Shown here one piece after another: positions 17,772-26,955 of a stretch of DNA of 64,000 nt. Origin of the DNA: Hyphomicrobiaceae bacterium (GTDB lineage Bacteria > Pseudomonadota > Alphaproteobacteria > Rhizobiales > Hyphomicrobiaceae); the NCBI GenBank assembly GCA_021730785.1, contig JAKFWF010000025.1, forward strand, positions 85,472 to 149,471, in the 5' to 3' direction. The stretch's first letter is position 1, and each line of letters starts with the position of its first letter. The position numbers and the translations under genes were made by a program. Under the pieces are notes generated by a model. The model saw only the letters and a list, made by a program, of their open reading frames with translations, was not told where the DNA came from and did not search any database.

Positions 17772-18986
17772 TCAGATCACGCCTGCCGCTTTCAACTCTG
17801 CGAGCCGCTGCGGCGATAGCCCGAGCAGGTCGCCGAGGAGTTGGGCCGTGTGCGCGCCGAGCGGCGGCCCCAGATGGTCAATACCACCCGGCGTTTCCGT
17901 CAGCCGCGGCACGACGTTTGGCACTGCCAACGTGGCATCGCCGAGCCGCGCGTCGGCGATGCGGGCGATGTTGCCGCGCGCGGCATACTGTGGGTCCTCG
18001 AAGATCTCGTCGATCGCGTAGATCGGCCCGCACGGCACCTGCTGGCGTTCGCAGATGGCGAGAATGTCGGCCCGCGCCAAACTCGACGTCCAGCGCCCGA
18101 CATGGGCGTCGACGGTCGCACGATCGCTCTCGCGCTGGCTGAGCGTCGCCCACTGCGCAGGCGGCGCCATGTCGGACAGGGTCATTGCTTCGGCAAGGCG
18201 GGCATAGATCTTGTCGTTGGTGCAGGCAATGGCAACCCAGCGCGCATCCTTGGTTGGATAGTGGCTGTGGGGCACGACGTTGACGGTGCCGGGTCCCATG
18301 CGCTGGCGCACGAAGCCCTTGGTGTCGAACGCCGGGGCGAGTTCATCGAGAATGCGGAACACGGGTTCGTAGAGGCCTATGTCGACCACTTGGCCGCGTC
18401 CGGTGGTGTCGCGCGCGCGCAAGGCGAGCAGCGCGCCGAACGCACCGTAGATGCCGGCGAGGTAGTCCGGGATTGTCGCCGAGCCGGGCGTCACCGGCGG
18501 CCGGTCGGGGTAACCGGCGAGGAACGACAGGCCGCTGAACGCGTTGGCGATGCGCCCGAAGCCGGGCCGGCCGTTGTAGGGCCCCGTCTGCCCGTAGCCG
18601 GAAATGCGCACCATCACCAGGCGTGGATTGACGGCACTCAGAACGTCCCATCCCAGCCCCCACTTTTCCAGCGTGCCCGGCTGGAAGTTCTCGACCAGGC
18701 AGTCGGCCTTGGCGACCAGCTGTTTCAAGATCGCGGCGCCGTCCGGCGTGCGGATGTCGAGCGTCACCGACTTCTTGTTGCGGCATTCCGACAGCCACGG
18801 CAGGGTCTCGCCGCAGGCGTGCGGCGTGCCGAACTTGCGCAACGGGTCGCCGACGCCCGGCAGTTCGCACTTGATGACTTCGGCGCCGAACTCGGCGAGT
18901 TGCGTGCCGCAGTAGGGGCCGGCGATGAAGCTCGCGATTTCGATGACGCGAAGCCCGTCGAGCGGGCGAACGGGAAGCTGGGACAT
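17772..18986 (-). CDS. CaiB/BaiF family CoA-transferase
   Basis: A 404-residue class III CoA-transferase, typical length. It opens with the family pattern 'PLDGLRVIEIASFIAGPYCG' (given in part), contains the 'LVENFQPGTLEKWGL' block and the 'DYLAGIYGAFGALLAL' region with the Asp that forms the covalent acyl intermediate. Members move CoA between organic acids (formyl, crotonobetainyl, succinyl and others). It stands alone with no acyl-CoA partner gene adjacent, so the substrate is unknown. Confidence 0.9.
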   Translation of the reverse strand: MSQLPVRPLDGLRVIEIASFIAGPYCGTQLAEFGAEVIKCELPGVGDPLRKFGTPHACGETLPWLSECRNKKSVTLDIRTPDGAAILKQLVAKADCLVENFQPGTLEKWGLGWDVLSAVNPRLVMVRISGYGQTGPYNGRPGFGRIANAFSGLSFLAGYPDRPPVTPGSATIPDYLAGIYGAFGALLALRARDTTGRGQVVDIGLYEPVFRILDELAPAFDTKGFVRQRMGPGTVNVVPHSHYPTKDARWVAIACTNDKIYARLAEAMTLSDMAPPAQWATLSQRESDRATVDAHVGRWTSSLARADILAICERQQVPCGPIYAIDEIFEDPQYAARGNIARIADARLGDATLAVPNVVPRLTETPGGIDHLGPPLGAHTAQLLGDLLGLSPQRLAELKAAGVI

Positions 18987-19107
18987 GGCCGGTTCCTCGG
19001 GAAGGCAGCTGAACTGCCGCCGACACTGGTGAGGACACCCTCAGCCGTCAATCCGACGCCGTGGCATGGGCCAGCCGCAGCCCGCGCATGGCGATCACCG
19101 TGGTGCT

Positions 19108-19818
19108 TCAGTGGTGCGAACTGCCCGCCGTCTCGGTCGCACGGGCATCATACTGCGCCCGCAGGCGCGCCAGCGAGGCAAGATCCCGTGCGGCACTCGC
19201 CTGATCGAACATCGCCCGGCCGAGTTGCCCGCCGAGTGCGATCAGGCCGCCGATGAACACGAGCGTCAATCCACCGGTGGCGCCGATCATTGGCGGCTGG
19301 CTGACCAATATGGCGGGTATGGCCGCTGGCAGCGCGACACCGGCGATGGTCAGTACGGCCAGAATGAACAAACCCGTGCCGCTGCCGACAATCACGAAGC
19401 CGAGAAATGTCACGACGCCGGCGATGAAGCGGCCGGTGCGATAGCGCCGGCGCAAGCGCGGCAACAGTAGCTTGCGCTGTGCTGCACTTTCGCTGTCTGC
19501 CATTGCCGCGGTCGACGGCCTTGACGATGGCGCGGGGCGCGGCTGCGTGGCTGGCGTCATGCCGGGGGGCCCGGCTTGGGCCGCCGTGCCGTTATAGCTG
19601 CTCGTGGCGCCGTTCAGTGTCGACAGCGAGGTCTTGGGTGAAGCCAAGCCGAGCCGCTGCATGGTCTGTTCGGCAACCGCCGCCTCCGGCGTGAAGGCCA
19701 GATGCTCGGTCAGATGCCGATAGAACTGCACCGCATGATCCATGCGGCCCTCGGCATGGGCGCGCCGCCCTGCTTCGAGAATCTGCGCCGCTGAATATTG
19801 CTGCGATCCCTGTGCCAT
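19108..19818 (-). CDS. Hypothetical protein with TPR-like head and membrane tail
   Basis: A 236-residue protein. Residues 8-55 resemble a single TPR-like helical pair (QILEAGRRAHAEGRMDHAVQFYRHL). A Pro/Ala/Thr-rich linker follows, then two or three transmembrane segments around residues 130-205 with a glycine-rich 'VIVGSGTGLFILAVL'. The C terminus is short and polar. No known family assigned; it may be an alphaproteobacterial envelope protein. Confidence 0.7.
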   Translation of the reverse strand: MAQGSQQYSAAQILEAGRRAHAEGRMDHAVQFYRHLTEHLAFTPEAAVAEQTMQRLGLASPKTSLSTLNGATSSYNGTAAQAGPPGMTPATQPRPAPSSRPSTAAMADSESAAQRKLLLPRLRRRYRTGRFIAGVVTFLGFVIVGSGTGLFILAVLTIAGVALPAAIPAILVSQPPMIGATGGLTLVFIGGLIALGGQLGRAMFDQASAARDLASLARLRAQYDARATETAGSSHH

Positions 19819-19916
19819 AGCGATAACTCTTGTCCCCGCAGACTAAGACGCACACCCTACAACACTGCAGCGGCAGTGTCAGTGTCCGTGTGACAGCACA
19901 GTGCCGCTTGCATTAA

Positions 19917-20585
19917 TCACGTGCACAAAGGCACGCGGCGGCCGAAACCATTGCGAAATTGATGCCAGTCCGCCGCAGTGTCGACATCGGACAAGCGAGC
20001 CGCGTGGCCAATTGAGCAGCCGGCCAGATTGGCGGTGGTGTCGGTCAACGTCGTCGCGCTCGACCATCGAACGGGGCGAAACGGTTGCAGAATGCGCGGA
20101 CTGCGCCTGAGGCCGACCAGCCAATAGCCCCCGTCCGGGGCCGGGCCTAGCACCGCATCGCGGCCGCGCAACGCCTGGAAGGCGGCAGCAATATGGGCTG
20201 CGGTGATCGCCGGGATATCGGTGCCGATGATGATCAGCGGGCCGGGGGCGCGATGCTGCATGATCCGCTGCATGCGGCGGCCGAGATCCCCACTCCCTTG
20301 CGCATGCCGCGTGATCGAAGCAGGCAAGGCGCGGCTGGCGACGCCCGGGTCGGGTGCGACCGCGAGTGAGGTTTCCCAGCGCGAATCGCGAGCCACCCGA
20401 CCGAGCACGGCGGCCAGCGCATGCCGGTAAAATCGCGTGGCCTCGACCGCACCGATCTCGCGCGCCAGCCGGGTCTTGACCCGCCCCATCACCGGCACCT
20501 TGGCCATGACGACGAGGCGCAAGCGAAAAGGCGTCGCGGATCGCCGCGACGCCTTCGTTCTTGCAACAGGCCGATCGATCGCCAC
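19917..20585 (-). CDS. DUF2064 / TIGR04282-type glycosyltransferase-like protein
   Basis: Resembles the TIGR04282 (DUF2064) nucleotidyl/glycosyltransferase-like family named for arsenosugar synthesis in some bacteria: 'MAKVPVMGRVKTRLA' near the N terminus, 'IIIGTDIPAI' with the metal-binding aspartate, and 'LGPAPDGGYWLVGLR'. The longest frame starts at 20585, but an intrinsic terminator for the upstream gene lies inside its first codons (20528-20555). A TTG start at 20522 would give MRLVVMAKVPV, the usual family beginning, and may be the true start. No arsenic genes are nearby. Confidence 0.8.
   Translation of the reverse strand: MAIDRPVARTKASRRSATPFRLRLVVMAKVPVMGRVKTRLAREIGAVEATRFYRHALAAVLGRVARDSRWETSLAVAPDPGVASRALPASITRHAQGSGDLGRRMQRIMQHRAPGPLIIIGTDIPAITAAHIAAAFQALRGRDAVLGPAPDGGYWLVGLRRSPRILQPFRPVRWSSATTLTDTTANLAGCSIGHAARLSDVDTAADWHQFRNGFGRRVPLCT
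20528..20555 (-). terminator. Intrinsic terminator after the MBL hydrolase gene
   Basis: A perfect 12-bp stem (AAGGCGTCGCGG with CCGCGACGCCTT) and a four-base loop, followed on the minus strand by TTTT. It lies 34 bases beyond the stop of the leftward MBL hydrolase gene and overlaps the longest frame of the next gene. Confidence 0.7.
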
Positions 20586-20588
20586 GCG

Positions 20589-21584
20589 TCAGGCAATCGG
20601 CTTGAACACGTAGCCGGTGCCATCCTTGGCGATGGTGCCGGCGCCCGGCATGCCGAAGTGATAGCCGGTGACGATCAGCTTGTCGGCGATGGCGCGGTCC
20701 ATCAGCTTGCGGCGGGTGGCTTCGGCCATGCTAGCATCGGCGTCGAAGAATGCGTGCCAACCCGGGTTCTTGAGGAACAGCGCCGGGACATTGGCGAGGT
20801 CGGACAGCACCATCATCTGCTTCTTGCCCGACGACACCAGGTAGCACGTGTGGCCCGGCGTATGGCCGTGGCTCGACACCGCTTTGATGCCGGGGGCGAC
20901 TTCGGCGCCATCCTCGATCTGCTTGACGTTCTTCCACACGCCGAGCGTCGCCTGGACCCGCTTTGCAAGACCATGACGGGCCTCGGGCAGCTTGGTGAAC
21001 ACGGCCGGGTCGTTCCAGAACTTCTGCTCGGCCGCCGGCACGATGATCTCGGCGTTCGGGAACACCTGGGCGTTGGTGTCCTTGGCCATCAGGCCGAAGA
21101 TGTGGTCGGGGTGATAGTGGGTGACGACAATGGTCGAGATCTTGGCCGGATCGATGCCGGCGGCCTTCATGTTCTGCGACATCAGCAGGCCGGCGGTCGG
21201 CTGCACCTGGCCGCCGGTGCCGGCATCGAACATCACATACTTGCCCTTGACCTTGACGACCGTGACCGTGAACGGGATCGGCACGTGCGCGTCGGTTAGC
21301 TTGCCGGCGACCAGCGCCTTCTTGGTGTCCTCCACGGAAGCGTTCTTGATGAAGGCTGCATCGTGCGCCTTCTCCCACACGCCGTCATAGATCGTGGTGA
21401 CTTCCACGTCGCCGACCTTGAAACGCTTGAAGCTCTGGATCTTCGGCTCAGCGCCGGAGGCAGAGCCGGCGGCGGCTTTCTGGGCGTTGGCAGGGGCGAT
21501 GAATTCGAGCTGGCCGTCGAGACCGAAGGCTGCCGCGGCGGCGCCGGCCGACACGACGAGATTGCGACGCGAGAGGATTGCCAT
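20589..21584 (-). CDS. Tat-exported metallo-beta-lactamase fold hydrolase
   Basis: A 331-residue protein with a twin-arginine leader (SRRNLVVSAGAAAAAFGL) and an MBL fold: the zinc motif THYHPDH, a second histidine site in HGHTPGHT, and a C-terminal 'VTGYHFGMPG' histidine. It resembles periplasmic MBL hydrolases near the quorum-quenching lactonase / alkylsulfatase-like groups; the substrate is not evident. The ATG at 21584 has AGGA nine bases upstream; the frame continues upstream to 21668 but would hide the Tat motif. Confidence 0.88.
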   Translation of the reverse strand: MAILSRRNLVVSAGAAAAAFGLDGQLEFIAPANAQKAAAGSASGAEPKIQSFKRFKVGDVEVTTIYDGVWEKAHDAAFIKNASVEDTKKALVAGKLTDAHVPIPFTVTVVKVKGKYVMFDAGTGGQVQPTAGLLMSQNMKAAGIDPAKISTIVVTHYHPDHIFGLMAKDTNAQVFPNAEIIVPAAEQKFWNDPAVFTKLPEARHGLAKRVQATLGVWKNVKQIEDGAEVAPGIKAVSSHGHTPGHTCYLVSSGKKQMMVLSDLANVPALFLKNPGWHAFFDADASMAEATRRKLMDRAIADKLIVTGYHFGMPGAGTIAKDGTGYVFKPIA

Positions 21585-21712
21585 GGTGCATAATTCCTGT
21601 TGGATGCCGAGTGGCTGGAACGCGCGCACCGTAGTGCGACACCATGCATCGAGATAGTAGGTCGGCAATTATCACGAAAAGTTGAAGTTCTGAGCGCGGG
21701 ATCGCGTCGGGG

Positions 21713-22738
21713 CTACGCCGCCGACTCGAAACCGCCGAGTACGGCGGCAAGATTGTCGCCCAAAATCGGCGAGAGATAGCCACCTTCCTGGACGATGACA
21801 GTCGGCAGGCCCATGCGGGCGACCGCGGCGCCGATGGCGCTAAAGCCTGCCGTCGTGACCCCAAGCGCCTTGTAGGGATCGGCCTCGGAAGCATCGAGAC
21901 CAAGAGCGAGCACCAGGGCGCCGACATCGAACATGGCAATGCGCGCCGTAGCAATTGCGAGCGCGTTGAGAAACACGCGGTCGCCCGAGCCATGGGCCAA
22001 TGGCAGGTTGAGATTGCAGCCTTCGCCGGGGCCTGTCCCGCGCTCGTGCGCGTGTCCCCAGAAGAACGGATACAGCTGGTTCGGGTCGGCGTGGATCGAC
22101 ACGGTGAGGACGTCGCCACGGTGGTAGAAGATGCCCTGCGTGCCGTTGCCGTGATGCACGTCGACGTCGAGGATTGCGATGCGGTCGTGGTGCCGGCGCA
22201 GGTGCTGCGCGGCAATGGCTGAATTGTTCAGAAAGCAGAAGCCGCCCGCCATGTCGGCGAAGGCATGGTGGCCCGGTGGCCGGCATAGCGCATAGGCCGC
22301 CCGCTCGCCGGCAATCACCAATTCCGTTGCGGTCAAAGCGACGTCTGCTGCCAGCTGCGCTGCAGCCCATGTGCCAGGCCCGATCGGGCAAGAGGTGTCG
22401 GCCATGTGCCAGCCGGCGCGGCCGACGATGCTCGCAGGATAGGTGCCCGCATACCGCGACGGGTGCACGTTCGGGATGATCTCTGGGCTGCTATCGCCGA
22501 GCGCCCGCCAGGCAAGATGGGCGTCCGCCAGGAATGCGAGGTACTCCGGCGTATGAACGGCTGCAAGCGGTCCAAGCCCGAATCGCTGCGGCGATCGCAC
22601 GTCGTGTCGCCCGGACCGCAGGCCGGCGATCAGGCGATCGGCGCGCTCGGGTACCTCGGTCGTGCGACGTACCTGCCCGCGCTGCAGGAAAAATTGCGGA
22701 TCGTGATCGACGTGAGCTGGATCATAGACGGCGTGCAT
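21713..22738 (-). CDS. Histone-deacetylase-like / acetylpolyamine amidohydrolase family protein
   Basis: A 341-residue arginase/deacetylase-fold zinc hydrolase. Diagnostic blocks are 'RPPGHHA' (the catalytic histidine pair), 'FCFLNNSAIAAQ', 'ILDVDVHHGNGTQ' (zinc Asp/His) and 'LGLDASEADP' (zinc Asp). Bacterial members deacetylate acetylpolyamines or related small amides. It is divergent from the ribokinase gene, with about 80 bases between them. Confidence 0.9.
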   Translation of the reverse strand: MHAVYDPAHVDHDPQFFLQRGQVRRTTEVPERADRLIAGLRSGRHDVRSPQRFGLGPLAAVHTPEYLAFLADAHLAWRALGDSSPEIIPNVHPSRYAGTYPASIVGRAGWHMADTSCPIGPGTWAAAQLAADVALTATELVIAGERAAYALCRPPGHHAFADMAGGFCFLNNSAIAAQHLRRHHDRIAILDVDVHHGNGTQGIFYHRGDVLTVSIHADPNQLYPFFWGHAHERGTGPGEGCNLNLPLAHGSGDRVFLNALAIATARIAMFDVGALVLALGLDASEADPYKALGVTTAGFSAIGAAVARMGLPTVIVQEGGYLSPILGDNLAAVLGGFESAA

Positions 22739-22819
22739 GGGGGCTCACTATTCCTCGCAGGTGTTATCAGGCACTCTGCCATCCTTCGCCGCAAAGCGAA
22801 ATCCAGGAACTCGTCGCCC

Positions 22820-23719
22820 ATGACCCGCATCGTCTGCGTCGGCAGCATGAATATGGACATGGCGGCCTACAGCACCACGCTGCCGAGGCCGGGCGAGACC
22901 GTGTTTGGGACATCTCTTGTGTCCTCGCCGGGCGGCAAGGGGCTCAATCAAGCGGTGGCGGCCCGGCGGCTCGGCGCAACGGTGGCCTTCGTCGGCAACC
23001 TTGGACGCGATGATGCCGGTGATGCGGTCGCAGCCTTCCTCGCCGACGAGGGCATCGACATGCGGCGCATCGAACGTCTCGAGGGCGTGCAGACGGGGGC
23101 CGCGATCATCCTCGTCGATGCGGCATCGCAGAATGCGATCGTGGTGATCCCAGGCGCCAACATGGCCTGGAGCGAGGCGGCGCCCGGTCCGCTCAAGCTG
23201 CAGGCCGGCGACATCGTCGTGTCGCAATTCGAAATCCCCGATGCGGTGATCATTGCGGCCTTCACACAGGCGCGCGCGGCGGGGGCCCGCACCATTTTCA
23301 ACGCGGCACCGGCGCGTGCCATGCCGCCGCAGCTGTTGGCGCTCGTCGATATCCTGGTGGTCAACGAGGTCGAGTTGGCCGCCACCTCGGGCCAGCCGAT
23401 CGACGCGACCGACGTAACGGCCTTGACGGACGCCGCCGCAACCCTGTCGCAGGGCGCCCGTGCGGTCATAGCTACACTTGGCGCAAACGGAGCGGTCGTC
23501 GCAGTGAACGGCCGGCCGACCCGCATCGCCGGCCTTCCTGTGCCAGCGATCGATACGGCCGGCGCCGGCGACTGCTTCATCGGCGCGCTGGCGGCAAGCC
23601 TCGCCCGTGGCGAGACCCTGGAAGCAGCCGCAACCTTCGCCAATCGCGCGGCGAGCCTTAGCGTCACCCGCAAGGGCACCGCCGTTGCCATGCCGTTCGC
23701 CCACGACCTCGACGCATAG
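22820..23719 (+). CDS. PfkB-family sugar kinase (ribokinase-like)
   Basis: A 299-residue PfkB-family kinase. It has the N-terminal 'VGSMNMDM' and 'GGKGLNQAVAA' sugar-binding motifs typical of ribokinase, and the C-terminal 'DTAGAGDCFIGALAA' with the catalytic base and anion hole. Ribokinase phosphorylates ribose at O5. No ribose transporter is nearby. It precedes xsc by 144 bases on the same strand but has no obvious role in sulfonate use. Confidence 0.9.
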   Translation: MTRIVCVGSMNMDMAAYSTTLPRPGETVFGTSLVSSPGGKGLNQAVAARRLGATVAFVGNLGRDDAGDAVAAFLADEGIDMRRIERLEGVQTGAAIILVDAASQNAIVVIPGANMAWSEAAPGPLKLQAGDIVVSQFEIPDAVIIAAFTQARAAGARTIFNAAPARAMPPQLLALVDILVVNEVELAATSGQPIDATDVTALTDAAATLSQGARAVIATLGANGAVVAVNGRPTRIAGLPVPAIDTAGAGDCFIGALAASLARGETLEAAATFANRAASLSVTRKGTAVAMPFAHDLDA

Positions 23720-23863
23720 CTGGGCCCCGGGCCGCAGTTCGCAATATGGAACGATTTGGTCCAGTTTTGTGTTGACTGCGGTGCCGGGCTCTGGTGGCGT
23801 GCCGGCCAGGGCGCGACCGCAGCAAACGCACGCCGCCATCCGCAAACCCGAGGAGTTCAGCCG

Positions 23864-25639
23864 ATGAAAATGACCACCGAAGAAGCCTTTGTGAAGGTGC
23901 TGCAGATGCACGGCATCGAGCATGCCTTTGGCATCATCGGCTCGGCCTTCATGCCGATTTCGGACCTGTTCCCCAAGGCCGGTATCAAGTTCTGGGACGT
24001 GGCGCACGAGACCAACGGTGGCCTCATCTGCGACGGCTATACGCGTTCGACCGGCAAAATGGGCATGGCGATCGCCCAGAACGGACCCGGCGTCACCGGC
24101 TTCGTCACGGCGGTGAAGACCGCCTACTGGAACCACACGCCGATGCTGCTGGTGACGCCGCAGGCCGCCAACAAGACGATCGGCATGGGCGGCTTCCAGG
24201 AAGTGGAGCAGATGGCCATGTTCCGCGACATGGTCTGCTACCAGGAGGAAGTGCGTGATGCCTCGCGCACGGCGGAGGTGCTGAACCGCGTGATCCTGAA
24301 GGCCAAGCGCCTGTCGGCGCCGGCGCAGATCAACATTCCGCGCGATTTCTGGACCCAGGTCATCGACATCACCCTGCCGGCGATCCTCGAGTTCGAGCGT
24401 CCCTCGGGCGGCGCCAAGGCCATCGCTGAGGCGGCCAAGCTGCTGTCGGACGCTAAGTTCCCGGTCATCCTGTCGGGGGCCGGCGTGGTCATCGGCAATG
24501 CGATCCCCGATTGCGTGGCGCTCGCTGAAAAGCTCGATGCGCCGGTGTGCTCGAACTATCAGCACAACGACAGCTTCCCGGGCTCCCATCGGCTGGCCTG
24601 CGGCCCGCTCGGCTACAACGGCTCGAAGGCCGCCATGGAGCTGATCGCCAAGGCCGACGTGGTCTTGGCCGTCGGCACCCGCCTCAACCCGTTTTCGACC
24701 TTGCCCGGCTACGGCATCGACTACTGGCCGAAGACGGCAAAGATCATCCAGGTCGACATCAATCCGGATCGCATCGGCCTGACCAAACCGGTCACCGTCG
24801 GCATCTGCGGCGATGCGAAGATGGTGGCGATGTCGATCCTGAAGCAGCTCTCGGCGTCTGCCGGCAACGCCGGCCGCGAAGAACGCAAGGCGCTGATCCA
24901 CAAGACCAAGTCGGCGTGGCTGCAGGCGCTGACCTCGATGGATCACGAGGATGATGATCCGGGCACCACCTGGAACAGCCGCGCCCGCAAGAAGGACCCC
25001 GACCGCATGTCGCCGCGCCAGGCGTGGCGGGCGATCCAGGCCGGATTGCCGAAGGACGCGATCATCTCGTCCGACATTGGCAACAACTGCGCCATCGGCA
25101 ACGCCTATCCGACCTTCGAGCAGGGCCGTAAGTACTTGGCGCCCGGCCTGTTCGGGCCCTGTGGTTACGGCTTTCCCTCGATCATCGGCGCCAAGATCGG
25201 CTGCCCGGATGTGCCCGTGGTCGGCTTTGCCGGCGATGGCGCCTTCGGCATCTCCATGAGCGAGATGAGTTCGATTGGCCGCGAGGAATGGCCGGCGATC
25301 ACCATGGTGATCTTCCGCAACTACCAGTGGGGCGCGGAAAAGCGCAACTCGACCCTGTGGTACGACGACAACTTCGTCGGCACCGAGCTCGACCCGCATC
25401 TGTCCTACGCCAAGGTCGCGCAGGGGTGCGGATTAAAGGGCGTCACCGTGCAGACGCAGGCCGAACTCACCGCCGCGCTGAAGGAAGCGTGCGACGCGCA
25501 GAAGAACAAGATCACCACCTTCATCGAAGTGATCCTCAACCAGGAGCTGGGCGAGCCCTTCCGCCGCGACGCCATGAAGAAGCCGGTCGAAGTGGCCGGC
25601 ATCGATCGCAAGGACATGCGCAAGCAGATGGTGGGGTGA
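23864..25639 (+). CDS. xsc: Sulfoacetaldehyde acetyltransferase
   Basis: A 591-residue thiamine-diphosphate enzyme. The N terminus 'MKMTTEEAFVKVLQMHGIEH', then 'FGIIGSAFMPISDLFP', 'QAANKTIGMGGFQEVEQM' and 'SAPAQINIPRDFWTQV' match Xsc rather than acetolactate synthase. The ThDP/Mg motif is around 'GFAGDGAFGISMSEM' with 'NYQWGAEKRNS'. Xsc converts sulfoacetaldehyde and phosphate to acetyl phosphate and sulfite, the desulfonation step for taurine, sulfoacetate and isethionate. An acetate kinase gene follows directly. The ATG at 23864 has CGAGGAG upstream. Confidence 0.95.
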   Translation: MKMTTEEAFVKVLQMHGIEHAFGIIGSAFMPISDLFPKAGIKFWDVAHETNGGLICDGYTRSTGKMGMAIAQNGPGVTGFVTAVKTAYWNHTPMLLVTPQAANKTIGMGGFQEVEQMAMFRDMVCYQEEVRDASRTAEVLNRVILKAKRLSAPAQINIPRDFWTQVIDITLPAILEFERPSGGAKAIAEAAKLLSDAKFPVILSGAGVVIGNAIPDCVALAEKLDAPVCSNYQHNDSFPGSHRLACGPLGYNGSKAAMELIAKADVVLAVGTRLNPFSTLPGYGIDYWPKTAKIIQVDINPDRIGLTKPVTVGICGDAKMVAMSILKQLSASAGNAGREERKALIHKTKSAWLQALTSMDHEDDDPGTTWNSRARKKDPDRMSPRQAWRAIQAGLPKDAIISSDIGNNCAIGNAYPTFEQGRKYLAPGLFGPCGYGFPSIIGAKIGCPDVPVVGFAGDGAFGISMSEMSSIGREEWPAITMVIFRNYQWGAEKRNSTLWYDDNFVGTELDPHLSYAKVAQGCGLKGVTVQTQAELTAALKEACDAQKNKITTFIEVILNQELGEPFRRDAMKKPVEVAGIDRKDMRKQMVG

Positions 25640-25773
25640 GCGGGCGAGGCCGCACCCCGCTGGAGGGACGCGGTCCTTCCAGCCCACCCGCTGTTAATTG
25701 GGGAGTTCGAGGGATGCGTCCCCTCGAGCGGGGCATGGGGCAGCAGCCCCGATCGCGAGTACGACTGGCAAGT

Positions 25774-26955
25774 ATGATGCACGAAATCCTGGTCCTCAAT
25801 GCCGGTTCCTCGTCGCTCAAGTTCGCGGTGTTCGAGGTGCGGGCGGACGATGCCGATCTGGTTTGCAGCTTGCGCGGCCAGTTCGCAGGCTTCGGCAGCA
25901 CGCCGTCGTTCGAGATGCGGGCGGCCGAGGGCATAGACCTGTCGGCCTCGCTGGGCGAACCCCTGCCGGCGACACAGGCCGAGGCTGTCGCCCCGCTGCT
26001 ACGTGTCCTGGCGAAATGCGGGCGCGGCGAACGGCAACTCTCGGCCGTCGGCCATCGCTTCGTACACGGCGGGTCGAAGTACGCGAGCCCGGTCCTGGTC
26101 GACGCAGCGGCCCTGGCGGCGCTCGATGCCGTGGTGCCGCTGGCGCCGCTGCACATGCCGGCCAGCCTCGCCGTGTTGCGCGCCGCCCGTGCAGCGTTCC
26201 CGCTGGCGCCGCAAATCGCCTGCTTCGATACGGCATTCCATGCGACCCAGCCGGAGGTGGCAACGCGCGTGGCGCTGCCACGGGCGCTCGCCGACAAGGG
26301 CTATCGCCGCTATGGCTTCCACGGCCTGAATTACGAGCATGTGGTTGCCGCACTGCCGCGCCTGTCCGGTGCCACTCTGCCGTCGCGCCTGTTGATCTTC
26401 CACCTCGGCAACGGGGCCAGCATCTGCGCCGTGCGCGACGGCGCCAGCGTGGCGACCACCATGGGCTACACGCCGCTCGATGGCCTCATCATGGGCACGC
26501 GCTGCGGGTCGATCGACCCCGGCCTGCTGATCGCCCTGATGCGCGACGAGCACCTCGACGCCGACGCCCTGGAGCGGTTGTTGTACTGGCAGAGCGGCTT
26601 GTTTGCACTGTCGGGCGGTGCATCCGACATGCGCGAGTTGCTGGCGCGTACCGATGCGCACGCGCGTCTCGCCGTTGATGCGTTCTGCTACTGGGCCGCC
26701 CGCCATGCCGGCAGCCTGGCGGTGGCGCTCGGCGGGCTCGACGCCATCATCTTCACCGGCGGAATGGGTGAGAATGCAGCCGAGATCCGTGCGCGGATCG
26801 CGGCCCACCTGGGCTGGCTCGGCGTCGCGCTCGATGCCGCATCGAATGCGACCCGTGGGCCCCGCCTGTCGCCGGCCGGCGCGACGATCGCGGTCTGGTG
26901 CATTCCCGCCGACGAAGAGGCAGCGATTGCCCGCGCGGTGGTGGGGGTGATCTGA
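25774..26955 (+). CDS. ackA: Acetate kinase
   Basis: A 393-residue ASKHA-fold kinase. Signatures: 'ILVLNAGSSSLKFAVFE' at the N terminus, 'GHRFVHGG', 'FDTAFHAT', 'RRYGFHGLNYEHV', 'IFHLGNGASICAV', 'GTRCGSIDPGL' and 'IFTGGMGENAAEIR'. AckA transfers phosphate between acetyl phosphate and ADP. Being 134 bases after xsc on the same strand, it most likely makes ATP from the acetyl phosphate that Xsc releases. The ribosome site before the tandem ATGs (25774/25777) is weak. Confidence 0.93.
   Translation: MMHEILVLNAGSSSLKFAVFEVRADDADLVCSLRGQFAGFGSTPSFEMRAAEGIDLSASLGEPLPATQAEAVAPLLRVLAKCGRGERQLSAVGHRFVHGGSKYASPVLVDAAALAALDAVVPLAPLHMPASLAVLRAARAAFPLAPQIACFDTAFHATQPEVATRVALPRALADKGYRRYGFHGLNYEHVVAALPRLSGATLPSRLLIFHLGNGASICAVRDGASVATTMGYTPLDGLIMGTRCGSIDPGLLIALMRDEHLDADALERLLYWQSGLFALSGGASDMRELLARTDAHARLAVDAFCYWAARHAGSLAVALGGLDAIIFTGGMGENAAEIRARIAAHLGWLGVALDAASNATRGPRLSPAGATIAVWCIPADEEAAIARAVVGVI

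Noticed and set aside
22748..25399. 883-codon open frame on the minus strand
   Set aside because: It lies antisense to the ribokinase and xsc genes, both of which have clear family motifs. Long antisense frames are expected in high-GC DNA; the translation is His/Arg/Asp-rich with no domain.
23864..25639. Acetolactate synthase large subunit
   Set aside because: The ThDP fold is shared, but the N terminus and the QAANKTIG...FQEVEQ and INIPRDFWTQV blocks are those of Xsc, and acetate kinase follows.
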